Source of the DNA: Melampsora larici-populina 98AG31 | Taxonomy: Eukaryota; Basidiomycota; Pucciniomycetes; Pucciniales; Melampsoraceae | DNA length: 64,000 nt | NCBI RefSeq assembly: GCF_000204055.1 | Contig: NW_006768781.1 | Coordinates: 1,152,962 to 1,216,961 of the forward strand | Direction: 5' to 3' | Shown: positions 25,012 through 37,789 of the stretch, piece after piece | How positions within the stretch are numbered: the stretch's first letter is position 1 | How the letters are laid out: each line of letters begins with the position of its first letter | The notes under the pieces: model-generated | What the model was told of the DNA's origin: nothing | What the model saw: the letters and a program-made list of their open reading frames with translations, nothing else | Database searches by the model: none | Position numbers and translations under genes: made by a program

Positions 25012-27836
25012 TGCAATTTGTATCGTCGGCTCAAGCCACTTCAAATGAACGTGAGGATTTCTTCACTCGCAGTGACCTCTGTGTCTTGATTTGCAAGTTT
25101 TGATCATGATTGATTATTCTGTGCCTTAGTCTTTGTGCAATGCATGTCTGGTCCAAACAAGGGACAGTGGACTTGTAGATTGTGTACGGGAAGAACCTTC
25201 AAAGACAAAATCAAACATAGCAAATTAAAAACTCATATTGACCGAGTACAACTCGAGCTTGACAGAGTCTCAGCCGCTCAGGCCGCCACGGCACCTCCGG
25301 GTTTAAGCTCTCGCACAGCAGTTGGAAACATTTCAACGTTGTCAGGTTCAATGATTCCTGAGGAGCAAAACATGCCAGATATGCCAGAAAGCCATCACGA
25401 CATGGACCTCTCTGATGATGGCCTGGCCAAAAGCTCTGATGAGCTGGTATTGTTATATGATCCATCCACACCGAATGTATTCAAGGTTTGGTCTCAAGAG
25501 TCCAGAGAGTCCAGTGTGGACATAGACTCTTTCCTTGACAACACCTCCAACTCCAAAATCAATCCACGTCCAACGGTGACCCTTGATGCCAAACTGGCTG
25601 CCACCGACCAATGGCTTCCGTGGTACCCTTTACGAAAGCCAGAGGTGGGATTTCGTAACCAGTCTGCCTGGTTTAGGTCTTGATAAGTACTGACATTGAG
25701 GAACATTATATTTTTGTTTGCCCAGCACGCCACTGCTCTGCTGATGTTGGGCACCGGGCCCAACCTTATGTCTACTGCTGAATACAACCACATCCGCACT
25801 ATCTTGAAAAGAACTCTTGAAGTGGATTTGCCTGACCTGGGTCCGTACTATTTTGCTATTACAGTTCAATGACCAAAGACAAGACTGAAATGCTACCAAT
25901 TTCAGGCCACATCACGAATGTTTGCACCGATCTCAAGGCTTGCCTCGGCCTGCGGGTGTTAGAAAGAATCAGCCCGCTTGGAAACCCATGTTTCACTCTC
26001 TTTGTTTGTGATATCATATCCCAAGTGAGTATGTCACTTGTTTATCATTTCACTTGTGGTTGAACTGATATGGTTTGGTATGGGTAGGAGCTGAGTAACC
26101 CCAAGGTTGGCTCACATATAGAATTTTTCCTCAAGAAAGACAAAGGGGTCACTGTGGACCAATATTCTCAATCAAAGAAGTGGCGTGAAGAGCTGCCGCC
26201 CAGCCCTCAAGTGCCAATGGTTGATGTGGAAGGGGAGCACTTTTACATATATGAACCCACCCAGCTGGCAGACTCGCGTGTGGTTGTTCCCATTTTTTTT
26301 ATAAAGACAAGTCGGTGATCCGTGCAAAGTGCTTAGAGTTAGAGGGGGTACAAGGCGCTTGGGATTTCTTGATTCCTGCAGAGCCCAAATTTGACTCCGA
26401 CCAATTTTTAGACATAAACGTCAAAACATTTGCAACATTGTTCCCGCGAATAAAATTGTGGAATGGGCAGAAATGGTCAGAATCACTAACCACTTGATTA
26501 CTGCGTGAGTAAATTGTGTTTGCTGTTCATTTTAACGCTGGTTTTACTGAACATGACCCCTCTGGTAGAGCGCTTGAACGAAGGAGTGACAGTCGTAAAT
26601 CTCCCAAACTGTTGGTCTTCTAAGGCAAACAACATGATCATTTGAAGTGTACCAATAGTTCTTTACTTGGATGATACTTCAGGAAATATCTCCAAGAAAG
26701 GGAACAAACATATGTCTTTCTACTTCTCATTGGGCTGCTTGGCACCTAAATTCACAAATCAGGAGTATCACATTCACTCCCTGTGCACATCAAACATTGC
26801 AAGTGCTTTGGAGCAAGGAGACCAGATAGTAGATGAATTGAAGTATGTCATTAGTTTCATTTCACAGCAATTGATGTACTTTTAACTGGTTTAAATTGAT
26901 GAGAGTTTTTTTGCTTTAGTCAAGTGGCTTTGACTGGGTTTTGTGCTTACGATTGTAGCATTTGGTAACACATGCTTGTTCTACCATTCATCCTATGCCA
27001 TATGGGTGATTCTCCAATGCATGCTGAGATTACAAATACCACCAACCCCTCTGGAACTCTATCGCCTTGCCGGATATGCAACTTGACTGTTGAGTCCCGA
27101 GCTGATAAGCAAACAGAGACCTACGTTCAGCAGTTTGTTGGAATTGATCAAGATTGCAACCCCGTGAGATTGTGTTTATTGATGAATGTCTGCCGCAAAT
27201 ATACCAGCGTATACTAACTCTGTCATGTTTGCCTTAGGCATCTCTTCCTTTGCGTAACTGGGCGCGCACTCGAGAGCAGACCAAACAGAGGTGGGAGTTG
27301 ACACAAAACCCAAAAAGCATTAGGCAGTTTGATGATCTTTCAAAATCTTATGGAACTTGCAACTCTTTGAATCTCCTGTTTGCAAAGGATGCTCAGCAGC
27401 TCTACCGCGCAAACAAGCACAAGCCAAAAGAACATCAGATGTCCCAACAGGAAATCATTGCTCATTGTCAAAGATTGGAGGATCAACATGGTGAACATAT
27501 GTTCAATCCCTTTCTACGTCTGGCTGGTGAGTGCACCACACTCATCCTACAACTGCCAATGTCCGTTGTTCACTCCTCACAAGCAAACTCAGAGGACCAT
27601 CCCAAGCAAGTAGTTCAGGATCAAGACCTGCTTATAATTCTAAGAAAACTCATAAAACTCTTCAAACCACCCAATCCAAGCTGCTGCCGGCTTCAGGAGC
27701 ACCTAAGTCAACCCCTCATGTTAGCCCATATTTTGACATGGTTGACTATGAGGAAATCATTGCGAACTTCAGTCATCCAAGCTTCTGGAGTGCTCTTGTT
27801 GGTGGGGTAATAAAGCTAAAGTCTCCGGACAGGTAG
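25012..27836 (+). pseudogene. Decayed basidiomycete transposase (GDSPMHAEITN type)
   Basis: A series of plus-strand exon-like blocks. They start with a small Cys-containing block WTCRLCTGRTFKDKIKHSKL (about 25160-25220), then a low-complexity region, then conserved blocks near 25730-26500 (including HATALLMLGTGPN and SNPKVGSHIEFFLKKD). The diagnostic pieces follow: DDTSGNISKKGNKH near 26670, GDSPMHAEITN near 27006 and CRICNLTVES near 27073. I know this order from large transposase-like proteins common in rust and mushroom genomes, related to Tnp2/Plavaka-type elements. Stops and frame changes (for example after 26494 and 26884) break the frame repeatedly, so the copy is dead. The family assignment is from memory of motif order; no database was consulted. 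Confidence 0.65.
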
Positions 27837-27985
27837 CAAAGGAACTGTGCAAGCAAATAGCAAGTCAGATCAACACCGACTTCCACCGGCGCCATAATAC
27901 CACTAATATGCGTCTCACTGGATGTCAAATCCAGTTGCTATTGATCCAATACAAACGCAAATATATGTAAACCAATTGTAAAAGT

Positions 27986-28330
27986 TTGCCTACTGGTTTT
28001 GGGTTAACCGATGCAGAAAGGGAGTGTGGACTTTTAGTTGAAGATAAATTGGAAATGGTTTGCCCGCTGTATTCAAAGATGCATGAGCTATTCAAGGACA
28101 AGGGGAATTTGAACCCTTTTGGTATTATGGACAGTGGTTTGATTGACGGTGAAGATGAAGGCAATGAAGGCAAAGAAGGTGAAGAAGGTGAAGAAGGCAA
28201 TGAAGGCAATGAAGGCAATGAAGGTGAAGAAGACATTGATGAAGGCAATGAAGGCAAAGAAGGTGAGGAAGGTGAAGAAGGTGATGATAAGGAAGATGAA
28301 GACATCAAGCCTAAAATTAGGTTGAAGTAG
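27986..28330 (+). pseudogene. Acidic low-complexity tail of transposon protein
   Basis: An open frame of 114 codons. The first 50 residues (ending NPFGIMDSG) look like the end of a folded domain; the rest is EGNEGKEGEEG-type repeats. The DNA at about 28146-28290 is a degenerate GAAGGCAATGAAGG array. The reverse strand of the array gives long Ser/Pro/Leu frames that are only shadows. It probably belongs to the flanking transposon debris. Confidence 0.45.
28146..28290. repeat. Degenerate 6/9-bp repeat (GAAGGC/GAAGGT)
   Basis: Imperfect tandem runs of GAAGGCAAT, GAAGGTGAA and close variants. It encodes the Glu/Gly/Asn-rich stretch of the surrounding frame. Such arrays change length easily by slippage. 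Confidence 0.8.
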
Positions 28331-28536
28331 AAAGACATATGCTTGTTTCACCTTTTGCTGACATTTTCAGACATATCATCACAACATATGGTCAAAGGTA
28401 TATGGCAAACAATCCTGCCATTAGACTTTTTTCTCCATGGGTTTGGTAAGGTGATGGATTTGTATGTGAAGCCACTTCTCTTTTCTGCATATTACTATTG
28501 TCAACTCTTATGGCTTATGAAGTGGGTGAGGCTTAT

Positions 28537-29711
28537 CTACTTACGGTAGAGATGCTTGCCACAATAATTTATCACAGTCTTTTTAGGTCTGATATGAATC
28601 TTGGTGAATGGTACTACAAATGGATCCAAGCATACCAAAGGCAGCTGATGAAATGGTTCCTCTGGCCCAACATAGATCTCATATGTCATGTTGGAGAAAA
28701 TCTTCAGTTGAGGCCTCAAGTACTTTGCATATAGAACTTCATCCTTGTAGTAAAAGTGTGTAGGAACCAATATTGCAACCGCTGTGCAACACAATCATTT
28801 TTGACTATATGCCATTGCGGTGTGCGTCTGCGCAATAGGACCACAATGGCACATGTTTTTTTTCTCTCAGGGTTGTGCGCTATACAACCAGTGGGTCCAT
28901 TACCCTTGACTCCAGCGGTAGCATCTACAAAAGTCTACCAGCATGTATGAAAAGTTAGTAAGTATTTCACGTAGTCCAGTAGGAAGATGAATGTGCTTAC
29001 CTTCAATACCTTATTGACCAATTCAACTGCATTCCATTCCGCAGGAGAGATTGTTATCCCCTTGAAAAAACATGCCTTGCAATCAGCAGCAAGCATTGAG
29101 TCAATAACCTGAAGGTGTAGATTATCAGCACATATGTTGAATATTCAAAATGAAGGAAAAGAATAATGCTAAGAACCTCACCTGGTGTGCCTGACACACC
29201 ACATTTTGGCTCTGGTAGTGGCTATTCCACAGTGTCTTGCAAGGATGCATGAGCATCCTTCCCTTGTAACCCATCCAAGCCAATTGTGTCTTGAAATGAC
29301 ATTGCCTGGCAGCGCTGCTAGCAATCTGGCCACTAACAATATCAATCTGCAATCAAAATAAGGTGAACTTGAGATGTTATCAAGAAGAACGTGTAGGAAA
29401 TGAAAAGCACATACCTTTGTGAGTGTGATACAAACAAGATTGTCCTTGTCACAATCAGGATCCTCAGTTTGATCTTGGATTCCATCCTCATCATCCACAC
29501 CGTCAGGTTTTTCAGGTAAGCCTTCATCATTACCTTCATCTTCATCTGATTCATCCATTTCAAGACCATTGTTGCCATCATTAACCTCAAGAGTCGGAAT
29601 TGGAAAAGGTATGCCATGAGGATTTTTCAGTTTTGTAATAGTAACCTTCTGACCAAGCATCTTGAGTCCGTGACCAATGGTAAGGTTCAGTTTATGAGCA
29701 TAGCAGCGCAC
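28537..29711 (-). pseudogene. hAT transposase fragment (central part), inverted
   Basis: On the minus strand, from 29711 downward: RCYAHKLNLTIGHGLKML, the R-C-x-A-H-x-L-N-L block that precedes the catalytic core in hAT transposases. An Asp/Glu-rich linker follows, then pieces around 29180-29350 and 28537-28794 (LVPTHFYYKDEVLYAKYL) that fit the later part of the same domain. Stops, frame changes and possible introns separate the pieces. The C-terminal dimerisation domain is missing on this strand; a matching C-terminal part lies directly beside it in the opposite direction. Confidence 0.6.
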
Positions 29712-30518
29712 GTGGTTGCTGAACTATCCCACGTGTCTGCTGCTGCTCTCTACCCAATTTTGGTGGCTATGTTAGCAAAAACTCAAATATATCTCGACGA
29801 GGTGCTTTCATGTGATGCTTTGGTCATGGCAACTATGTTGCATCCTGCTTTTCGGGCTTGTTTTTTCCATACTTTTTTTGACAAGAACTAATCAACATCG
29901 ATTGAAGACAAAGCTACATTTAATTCAATCTTTAAGCTCCATCAACTGAAGAACTCCAAGGGACAAGGCCAATCACATGATACATCCAAAAATCAACAAG
30001 ATCTCAGCGCAAAAGCATCTATTTTCAAACTCTATAGCGACAAAGGTGAAGATATGGGTAATGACAATCAACTCTCAGACTATCTACGTGGTTGCAATCG
30101 CATGAAAGAGACCAATTACAATATTTCCAATCCAAATGTGGTGCTTGATTGGTGGGCAGTAAGTGTCTTTCCTACTGCATTTCAGCATTAATACGACTTG
30201 AAGAAATGGCCATTGATATTGTTTGTGTTTATTAGGCTAATTGCAACAGATACCCTGTGGTTGCGGCAATGGCAAAGGATTACTTATCCTGCTCAGGTTC
30301 TTCCTGCAAACCTGAAAGGATGTTCTCAACAGCAGCCAATGTGTGTGTTGCAAGCAGGGGAAGTTTGCAGGTTATCACAATTGAAAGGCAAGTTTTGGTT
30401 CAGCTTTGGCTGCCTGAGGGGGTACCGTTAGGGCAAGACTTTATAAAGGTGATGGAGGCTTGTGGTAAAGCTGGGTATCAGGAGTCTGTCAATAATAACC
30501 ATGTATCAAAGAAATAGT
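29700..30518 (+). pseudogene. hAT C-terminal dimerisation domain fragment
   Basis: Plus-strand pieces: ATMLHPAFRACFF near 29835, a linker, then NVVLDWWA (about 30140) joined across a short intron-like gap to RYPVVAAMAKDYLSCSGSSC and PERMFSTAANVC (about 30250-30350). LDWW-x(n)-RYP-x(n)-AMAKDYL is the hAT C-terminal dimerisation signature. A stop follows the first piece (29889-29891) and no start or catalytic core is attached, so it is a fragment. It lies back to back with the minus-strand hAT fragment. Confidence 0.65.
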
Positions 30519-31074
30519 TTTGTTTATTTGTTTCTTCTGCTCTCTATGCCACCTTTTCTGTTTATCTCTTAGTCTTGATTGTGTTTCATTTATATGCTTA
30601 TCTTCTTTCATATGCCCCTTTGGACTGAGAAAATATTGTTTTCATTTTTTTTAAAGTCTGGCCTTTGCAGCGCGCTGCAAAGCCAACATTTGGCGTTGAA
30701 GCGTGAAAAAACGCAGCTGGTTCACCGTTGGTTCTAGTCAGACGGGACTTCTATAAAACCAAAGTGCAAAGGGGCATATGGGACGGGCAATGAGGAATTC
30801 GTCGGTCCCACGACAAGGAGGAAACTTGTGCAGCCATCTGCCATTATTCCAATTTTCATGTGAAGTTCAAGCACTTGATGTTGATGTTACTAACGTCGGG
30901 ATGAGAGATTGGGGACGTGTACAGGCACGGTGTTAAGCCGCCGCCGGGTTGTATCATGTATGCCAGACACTCGAAGTTTGACTCTCGCGGCTTTCCTACA
31001 ACGTACACTGTACCACAATTTTCACCACACTCAAGTCTCATTGAAGGCTTCCAACAAACGATCATCCATTCAAG
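30519..31074. other. Upstream region of the arp4 gene
   Basis: About 550 bp between hAT debris and the Arp4 start codon. Holds the presumed promoter. A minus-strand open frame (30856-31296) overlaps Arp4 exons 1-2 in antisense and looks like a shadow. Confidence 0.4.
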
Positions 31075-33077
31075 ATGCCAACGTATGGTGGAGGTCAGTT
31101 TCTTACCATCTTCTGAAGCTCGATTAAATCTGGTTCTGAACATACCTCGCATTCGACTTCGATTGGCGCCGGATGGATCAGACGAAGTATCGGCCGTGGT
31201 CTTAGACATGGGCAGCAGCACCACGCGAGCTGGGTAAGTCTGACAATCGATTTGAGCACAGCGAACGCGCCAAGACAACCACTTCAACTGACCCAAGCCT
31301 TGAAATGTAGCTACGCAGGCGAAGACACACCCAAGGTTGTGATACCCACTTCTTATGGCTTTCGAGCAGGATCCGCTGAGGGCGAACCAGTTCAGCGAGA
31401 TCCCAAATACTTCTTCGGTGATTTCGGTCCTACGGTCTGGAGAGCTGGAATGGAAGTCTTGAACCCGATGAAAGATTCAATTGTAGAAGATTGGAATGTA
31501 GCCGAAAAGTTGATGTATTTTGTCCTCGATCGCGAAATGCGATTATCACTGCCAGGTATGTAGTCTTAAATGGAAATCAAAACTCTCAGATCTATCACAA
31601 TCACGCTCATGTATATTTCGGGAACGCGAACAAAAAGGTGCTGAGCTAGAACCGGATGAGAGACGCGGAATTTTGACTGAACATCCCTTATTGGTTACGG
31701 AGGCATCATGGAACTCGAAAGAGAATCGAGAACGTATGATCGAATTAGCTTTTGAAGAATTCGACACGCCAGCATATTACTCCGTTGATCGTTCGGTCAT
31801 GTGCGCGTACGTACCAAACCTTCAACAAGTTATGATAGACCACATCCTACAGTACTCTAAGCAACTTATCAAACTCCTCTCCTCAGATTTGCTGCTGGGA
31901 AAGGTTCAGCTCTTGTAGTAGATATTGGGGAGGAGCTAACGACTGTCACTCCAGTTTGCGATGGATTTGTGCTTCGCAAAGGTAATTTCATCGACTTCGA
32001 AGCTTACCATCTTGAAATCACCGCTACCATCACGCTCATCTGAATGGTTTAAATGTGTTCAGGCATTCAGAAATCGCCCATCGCCGGAGGCTTACTCTCA
32101 TCACTTCTACTGTCAACAATGCAAGCCGAGTCAACTACCCCAATCTTACCACAATATCTTATCGCTTCAAAACCTTCGCTGCCATCTGCACCCATTGTGG
32201 TCTCTAACGAGGATGGATCCGAAGCTCAGGCAAATGCCAATCCTGATCAAACCCCAGCCGGTGTTATCTTGCGTGAAGAACGTATGCCAGGCAAACCAGA
32301 CTCGACCACTACTCCAACATATGCCAAATATCAGGAATTACGTATCATGCACGACCTCAAGGAATCCATATGTGAAGTCTTACCTCGATCATGGGACGAA
32401 GAGTTAGTTATCTATATTTTTTATATGATCGACCGCCAGCCTTTAATCTTTCAGATTGACAATTGACTCCATTGTTCTCTCTCGGTAGAATTGTAGCCAC
32501 ACTTCCAACCAGATCATTCGAGCTTCCTACCGGACAACTTCGATCATTTAGTAGAATGCGTTGCACAATACCTGAAGTTTTCTTCAACCCAACCTTTATA
32601 CCACCAGAGTTTACTTCACAAACCAAAGCAAAAAATTCAGCATCTACCATTCCAACACCTGATTTATCAGCAGCCATCTCATTACCGAAGATGATTTTAA
32701 AATCTATCACAAGTTGTGATACAGATGTTCAAGCGATTCTCAGCACTAATATAGTTATTACAGGCGGTTGTAGTTTGTTACCGGGTTTATTGGATCGATT
32801 GGATTGGGAACTCAAAGCTCAAATGCCTGGGGTCAAGTTCAAGATCACAGCGGCTGGAAACATATCTGAACGACGTTTTGGAAGTTGGTTGGGAGGTAGT
32901 ATCTTGACTAGCCTGGGATCATTCCATCAACTATGGGTGGGCAAAGATGAAGTAAGTGCAATCACTTGGCTATCTTGGACCAAAAATCTTCATCGGGCTA
33001 CCATGGGATGTTGATATCTTTTTGTTTTATAGTATAAAGAACAGGGACGATCAGTGATCCATCGTAGGTGCAAGTAG
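31075..33077 (+). CDS. arp4: Actin-related protein 4 (Arp4)
   Basis: Eight exons: 31075-31093, 31182-31233, 31311-31555, 31650-31806, 31887-31981, 32063-32402, 32489-32951, 33033-33077. Phases close exactly to 471 residues. The N-terminus reads [19 protein letters not shown] then TTRAGYAGEDTP, the actin-fold phosphate-1 loop with Arp4-type spacing. [18 protein letters not shown] is the second phosphate loop, [15 protein letters not shown] the adenosine-binding block, and [16 protein letters not shown] near the C-terminus is typical of Arp4/BAF53. An insertion rich in Gln/Ala/Pro (residues about 225-270) corresponds to the known Arp4 insert. Arp4 is a nuclear subunit shared by the NuA4, SWR1 and INO80 chromatin complexes. 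The first exon is only 19 nt and was placed because it restores the Met and the GGDEV segment. No conserved partner gene lies beside it. Confidence 0.92.
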
Positions 33078-34786
33078 AATGACCTGAATTTGAAAATCGA
33101 GAGCAGAATAAAGGCAACCTCCAAAATATCTTTTGTAAAGCTTCTCGCCAAATTGACATGTATGTAATGTATCAATAAATCATGCGTCGGATTGTACGCC
33201 ACAACGCACCGATATAACAGGTCACCACATCTCTTGACAGAAACCTTAGTACAAAGATAGGTGTTATTTGATCGACTTTCATGTAAGTGTGACTGCCTTT
33301 TACCTTGGAGTTCAGTAGTGCTTTAAATTAGCACACTCTGGATTAACATAACTTGAGATCACCCGAATCTATCAAGGTGAAAATATTCGAGCTCTTGAAA
33401 GAAGACCTGATATATTCCGGTTTATATAAAGGTGAGAGACCCCATCCCAGGCGATAACTTTGAAGAGCCTCTATGGATGTTAGACACCATACTACACATC
33501 ACAACGCCGTTCCACTGTCATACACATCTTCATTTTGGGTTAAACTTACTCGGGCCACCTCATGAATCCCAATGGCCGATGCACTCCGGAATCAAACAGA
33601 TCAGTAATTTTTTGAGTGACAAGGCTCTGGAAGACCTTAATATCCACGTGAATAGAATGAGCATGCATCACAATTTTTCCTGACTATACTTACACATCAC
33701 TATCAAGCAATGTTTTGCCAAAGTGGTCACAATTGCTGATTTGCTTCAATATAGACTTTCCTTCTTTGGGTCAAACAATTTGGTTTCTCTGATTGAAGAG
33801 ATCATACAAGCTGTATAACAAGTGAAAACACTGTGGTACGTTCCTTCTTCAACCAGCTAGTTTATCTCTTCCATATCATACATTATAACAAGCATTTGTA
33901 CCAGTTGATCAAGATATCTTGATACCCCAAAAAGTATCATTTTGTAAAATGAATACATTATAGGTGTGTTTCAAATCTTTTTGATCTGATTTAGTTCATC
34001 AGCTCTCAAGATTTACTTATTTTCACAAATGAAGAAACTATCTTTGTATATTAGGAGCATATTTGTACTTTGAATTTCAGTCAGATACTTGCAATTTCAA
34101 TGGACTTTGTTGATTCAACCAAATTTACTCACTAATTACTTTTCAATCCTTTCTCTCCATTTGGAAATTGGAATTGGCGTTGTTGGTTCAGAACACCCAG
34201 TTTTTTTAAGTGAAACTCCTCAAAGATGGAGACTGCCGGAACAATTTTTTCAAAGTGGTGGTAGTGTCTCCTGCTTGAAATTGACAATGGGCCTCAAAAC
34301 ACTATCTTCTGTCAATCTAAGCTTTCATCTCAAGCGCATGACCTGATACACTGTGCCACACAACACCACACTTTGAAGTTGTCATGAGAGGACCTTCCAA
34401 CGCTGGTGAAAGGTAAACACGCACTTAGTTCAATTTTCATAGAAAAGACATATCTGAATTTTATAAGCTTTGGAGGTTTTTTGGAATGGGATTCAAAGTA
34501 AGCACAAGTCAAATGAAATTTTGTACTAGAAGATAGATGGGAATCATAATTGTATTCAACTGATAGTAATTGTGATGGAGGCTGGATTGGAGAAATATCA
34601 TATATGCTGTACTTCAAAATCAACAGATTGTATTCCAGATTTGAATGCATATCACCAACCACATTCAAGGATGTTGATTTCTCCATAGATTTTGAGAAAT
34701 GCAATCAGAGCCATTTCAACAAAATAACACAGCAGGATCATGGGTGATAATGAAGAATTAACAGTAGATTCACATCAAACACTTTT
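33078..34786. other. Intergenic, no recognised gene
   Basis: AT-rich. Includes the arp4 3' end. Open frames at 33432-33683, 34089-34346 (plus) and 34330-34704 (minus) have no recognisable domain. Confidence 0.45.
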
Positions 34787-35846
34787 GTGCAGCATAATCA
34801 CCCTTCAGTTTCATCTTACCCTGAGAAGGACACTCAATTACCGGCACCACAATGTTCAAACTATCAACAAAATTTTCAGCAAGGGCCATCAGCGGGGCCT
34901 TCAAGATCTAGAGACCATTCAAGAGACCCGAAGGACCCGCCTTACCAATCTTATTACATGCATAAGGACTTATATGGAATTGAATACGCAAAAGGTCTTA
35001 AGATTGAAGTGCAATTTTGTTTGGCGTGGAACTTGGTTAACAATTGTAAAGCAGGAGATTCATGCCCTCAGATGCATAAATGTGTTGGTCCTGTTCCTTT
35101 ATTATCTGATTCTTGTCCTAAGACATTGTTCTTGGCACATGGTCTTTTATGTGGCTTTTGTTTCAACCTTACTTTTCAGAATGTTCACAAATGTTGTGTG
35201 GCGCACAGAGGATGCAAGCATCCCTGAAGAATACGCTTCCGCAAAATTTCTTAGGGGGTATGAGTGGGATGGGAGTTCTGTTTCAGGTCTCTATGCAGCA
35301 ATTGAATCGAGTAGAGCTGCGACTCCATTTCCCAATGCACCATCTTTAGAAGAGGATCAAGACACAAAATTCATTTTGGAACAATATCATTTTTTGTTTA
35401 AAATTTTGACTCCATTCAAGTTCAACAAAATGGAATCTCTTTTATTACAACATCCAAATCAGACATTTGTGAAATCAGTGTTGAAAGGGTTAAGGCAAGG
35501 GTTTTGGCCGTCATTCTCACTGCCTTTTCCAGAGATTATTGATGTTCCTAACCACATCACGTGTTTCAAAAATAAAGCTATATTGGACTCCAAGAAGCAG
35601 TACACGGAGGAAATTGAGAATGGAAAGATTTCAGAGGAATTTTTGGTTCTACTTCTGGGAATGAAAGTTATTCCACTCTTGATGACGTCAAAGAAAGACT
35701 CTGACAAGATGAGGGTCTGTTCCAATATGAGTTTTGGTAGACCCTCACCTACACTGTTCCCATTGAGAGGGTCTTTGAGTTTTTCTGGATCCTTTAGATT
35801 GTGTTTTGTTTGTGCAAAGAACAAGCACAACATGACACTCAGCTGA
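34787..35846 (+). pseudogene. DIRS-like element: CCCH finger plus RT N-terminus
   Basis: The first frame (34787-35227) carries a Cys/His block, FCLAWNLVNNCKAGDSC then PQMHKC, of the C-x8-C-x5-C-x3-H type seen upstream of reverse transcriptase in basidiomycete tyrosine-recombinase retroelements. A frame change near 35200 leads to TPFKFNKMESLLLQHPNQ, FVKSVLKGLRQGFWP and, near 35700, DSDKMRVCSNMSFGRPSP. These match the leader and first RT blocks of that element class (KLRLVxDxSxGxxSxNS type). The YXDD catalytic block and RNase H are absent, so the copy is truncated and shifted. The tyrosine-recombinase part of such an element appears at 42049. Confidence 0.6.
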
Positions 35847-36854
35847 AATCCAATCAGAGTAGGAACTGAGCGTGTTGACCTGAGGTTGTGCAAAAACCAC
35901 TGAAAATATGCTGAACGGCCTCAGACAATAGATGGGTTACATAGAACAATTCAACTCCGTTCTTTGGAGTTTGAAGAGAGTCCATTTTCTGAAAACCTGG
36001 ATCAACGTCTTTTTGTTTTGCTACTTCTTAATATCTCTTTAGATCACTGATAATGATTGAAATGTATATGTACCAGTTGGTTGTGTTAAGCATTGGTTTC
36101 CATTTTCATTTGGAAAGATGGAGAATTTATCCATTTCGCCATCAAAGTTGTACCAATATCAGGATTCACAAGTTGTGGTTTTGAGCAATCAGGTCAAGCA
36201 ATATTGAAATTTGATCTCAAGATTCAAAAAACTTCAGTCTTTCACTTGAAAATATCCAAAACCACATCCTGTACGTTATACTGGTATTGACTTTGTAAAC
36301 TACAAGAAATTGATCCTTTGGAATAATGTAAACAGAAGGATAGAGGTAAGTCAATTGATTTCCATGTTCTACATGATTTGAATATTGTGCTCAATGTCTG
36401 ATATTATTCATAAGCCTTAATTTGCCATGAAGTTTTGAAGGGGAATATAATAAGTGAAGCTGAGGTGGAACAGTATTTGAACCGCTCCTGAGTACTGATC
36501 AATCTAAGCAGTGGCACAGTCCTAGCAAGCTTCAAGTTGCTGAGGTTAAGGTGTGCAGGCGCCTAAGCCTTTGTAATGCGTTGGAAACATACCAGAATCA
36601 AACTCGAACAAAACTTGACCAAAACTCGCAAATCATTGGGCCCCCAACGTTGGGGGCCCTCTCAACGGGCACGGTGCTAATGATTTAATAGACAAGCACG
36701 ACATAGCAGTTTCTTACAATTCTCTGAGATCTTTTGCACCTTATCTGATTGAGATGATGAAGAGTCACATGGTGGGCGCGGGCTTTGAATTTAGGGCAGG
36801 CCGGGGCGCGGATTTTGACCGTTCCAAAGGCACACCTATAGTGGGGGCGCAGAG
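35847..36854. other. Intergenic with a 22-bp perfect palindrome
   Basis: No gene recognised. A perfect palindrome, GGGCCCCCAACG at 36638-36649 mirrored through 36659, stands next to a GC-rich stretch (about 36760-36850). Confidence 0.5.
36638..36659. repeat. 22-bp perfect palindrome
   Basis: Reads GGGCCCCCAAC and its exact complement with no spacer. It could be the fused ends of a lost element or a structured site; no neighbour explains it. Confidence 0.75.
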
Positions 36855-37293
36855 AGGACCCTGGAATGCGCCTACAGAGGGTAGTGACAAAGCCTGATTT
36901 TCAGTTTTTGGGCTCTACACTACACACCACTCATTCTACCACAATCCCAAGCACTGCAAAAGATGCGCATGGAATAGGGCTATCAGATGAGCTTGTCCTG
37001 ACCCCTGTAGCTTGGCTCACTTCGGCGTAAATCGCAAAGGCACAAAAAACTTTTAGGCCCCCGAGGCCCAATTCCGACCTTTGATTTTTGGCCTTTTTTT
37101 GGGCTTTACACTTGAATATCTTGGGACATATTGGTGCTATAGGGTTAAAAGTTAGTGCATATGAAATCTCTGCTTCTTGCGCTTCTTCTGCGCTCCTGTA
37201 GCAACAGAAATGCGTGATTATGTACCCTACAAATCCGTTACAAAAAGGTCGGAATTTACGTCACTACCCTCTGTAGGCGCATTCCAGGGTCCT
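36855..37293. mobile_element. Inverted-repeat element, 34-bp perfect arms
   Basis: AGGACCCTGGAATGCGCCTA and the next 14 bases at 36855-36888 recur as an exact reverse complement at 37260-37293. The interior is non-coding and GC-mixed. Outward similarity continues weakly (GCGCAGAG on both sides). Probably a MITE-like insert; a target duplication was not evident. Confidence 0.65.
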
Positions 37294-37493
37294 GCGCAGA
37301 GGCGTGCCTCTGAGGTGTCAAAGTCTCCCCAAAGATAAAAAAACATAAAAAATCACTCAACAACATCAAAAATCATATCTTTTGTATTTTATAATGGTGC
37401 TTCTGCACATCTCATGAACAGGCATTGAAGTAAATCATCAAAAAGATCTTCCTCATCCCAATCTTCATTCTCAGATCCCTCATCTAAAACAAT

Positions 37494-37789
37494 AGGGGAA
37501 CTCAGGTCAAAGTTTTTTACTACTTTTCCCGTAAAAAACTTTTCCCAACTTCATAAAATTTACACAAAATTTTATGAATTTAATTTTGGGAAAAGTTTTA
37601 CAAGATCCCAAATTTTTTTGGGCAGAAAATTTACGCAAATTTGTGTAAATTTACTGCTCAGAAGGAGATCCGAAAGAAATTTTTACGGTCCTTTTCTACA
37701 AATTGGGAAAAGTTTTTACAGCACGGTACCGTAAAAATTTTTCCCCAATTTTTAAGAAAAGGCCGCAAATATTTGGACTTGAGCCCCCT
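37494..37789. mobile_element. Small imperfect foldback element
   Basis: The left arm AGGGGAACTCAGGTCAAAG matches the reverse complement of the right arm (AGGGGGCTCAAGTCCAAA) with several differences. The interior is rich in GGGAAAAGTTTT(T)AC motifs in both orientations. Low-confidence element of about 296 bp. Confidence 0.4.

Noticed and set aside
27925..28351. Ser/Pro/Leu-rich and Phe/Ile-rich minus-strand frames of 137 and 87 codons
   Set aside because: They are the complementary strand of the GAAGGC/GAAGGT repeat array and have no non-repetitive domain.
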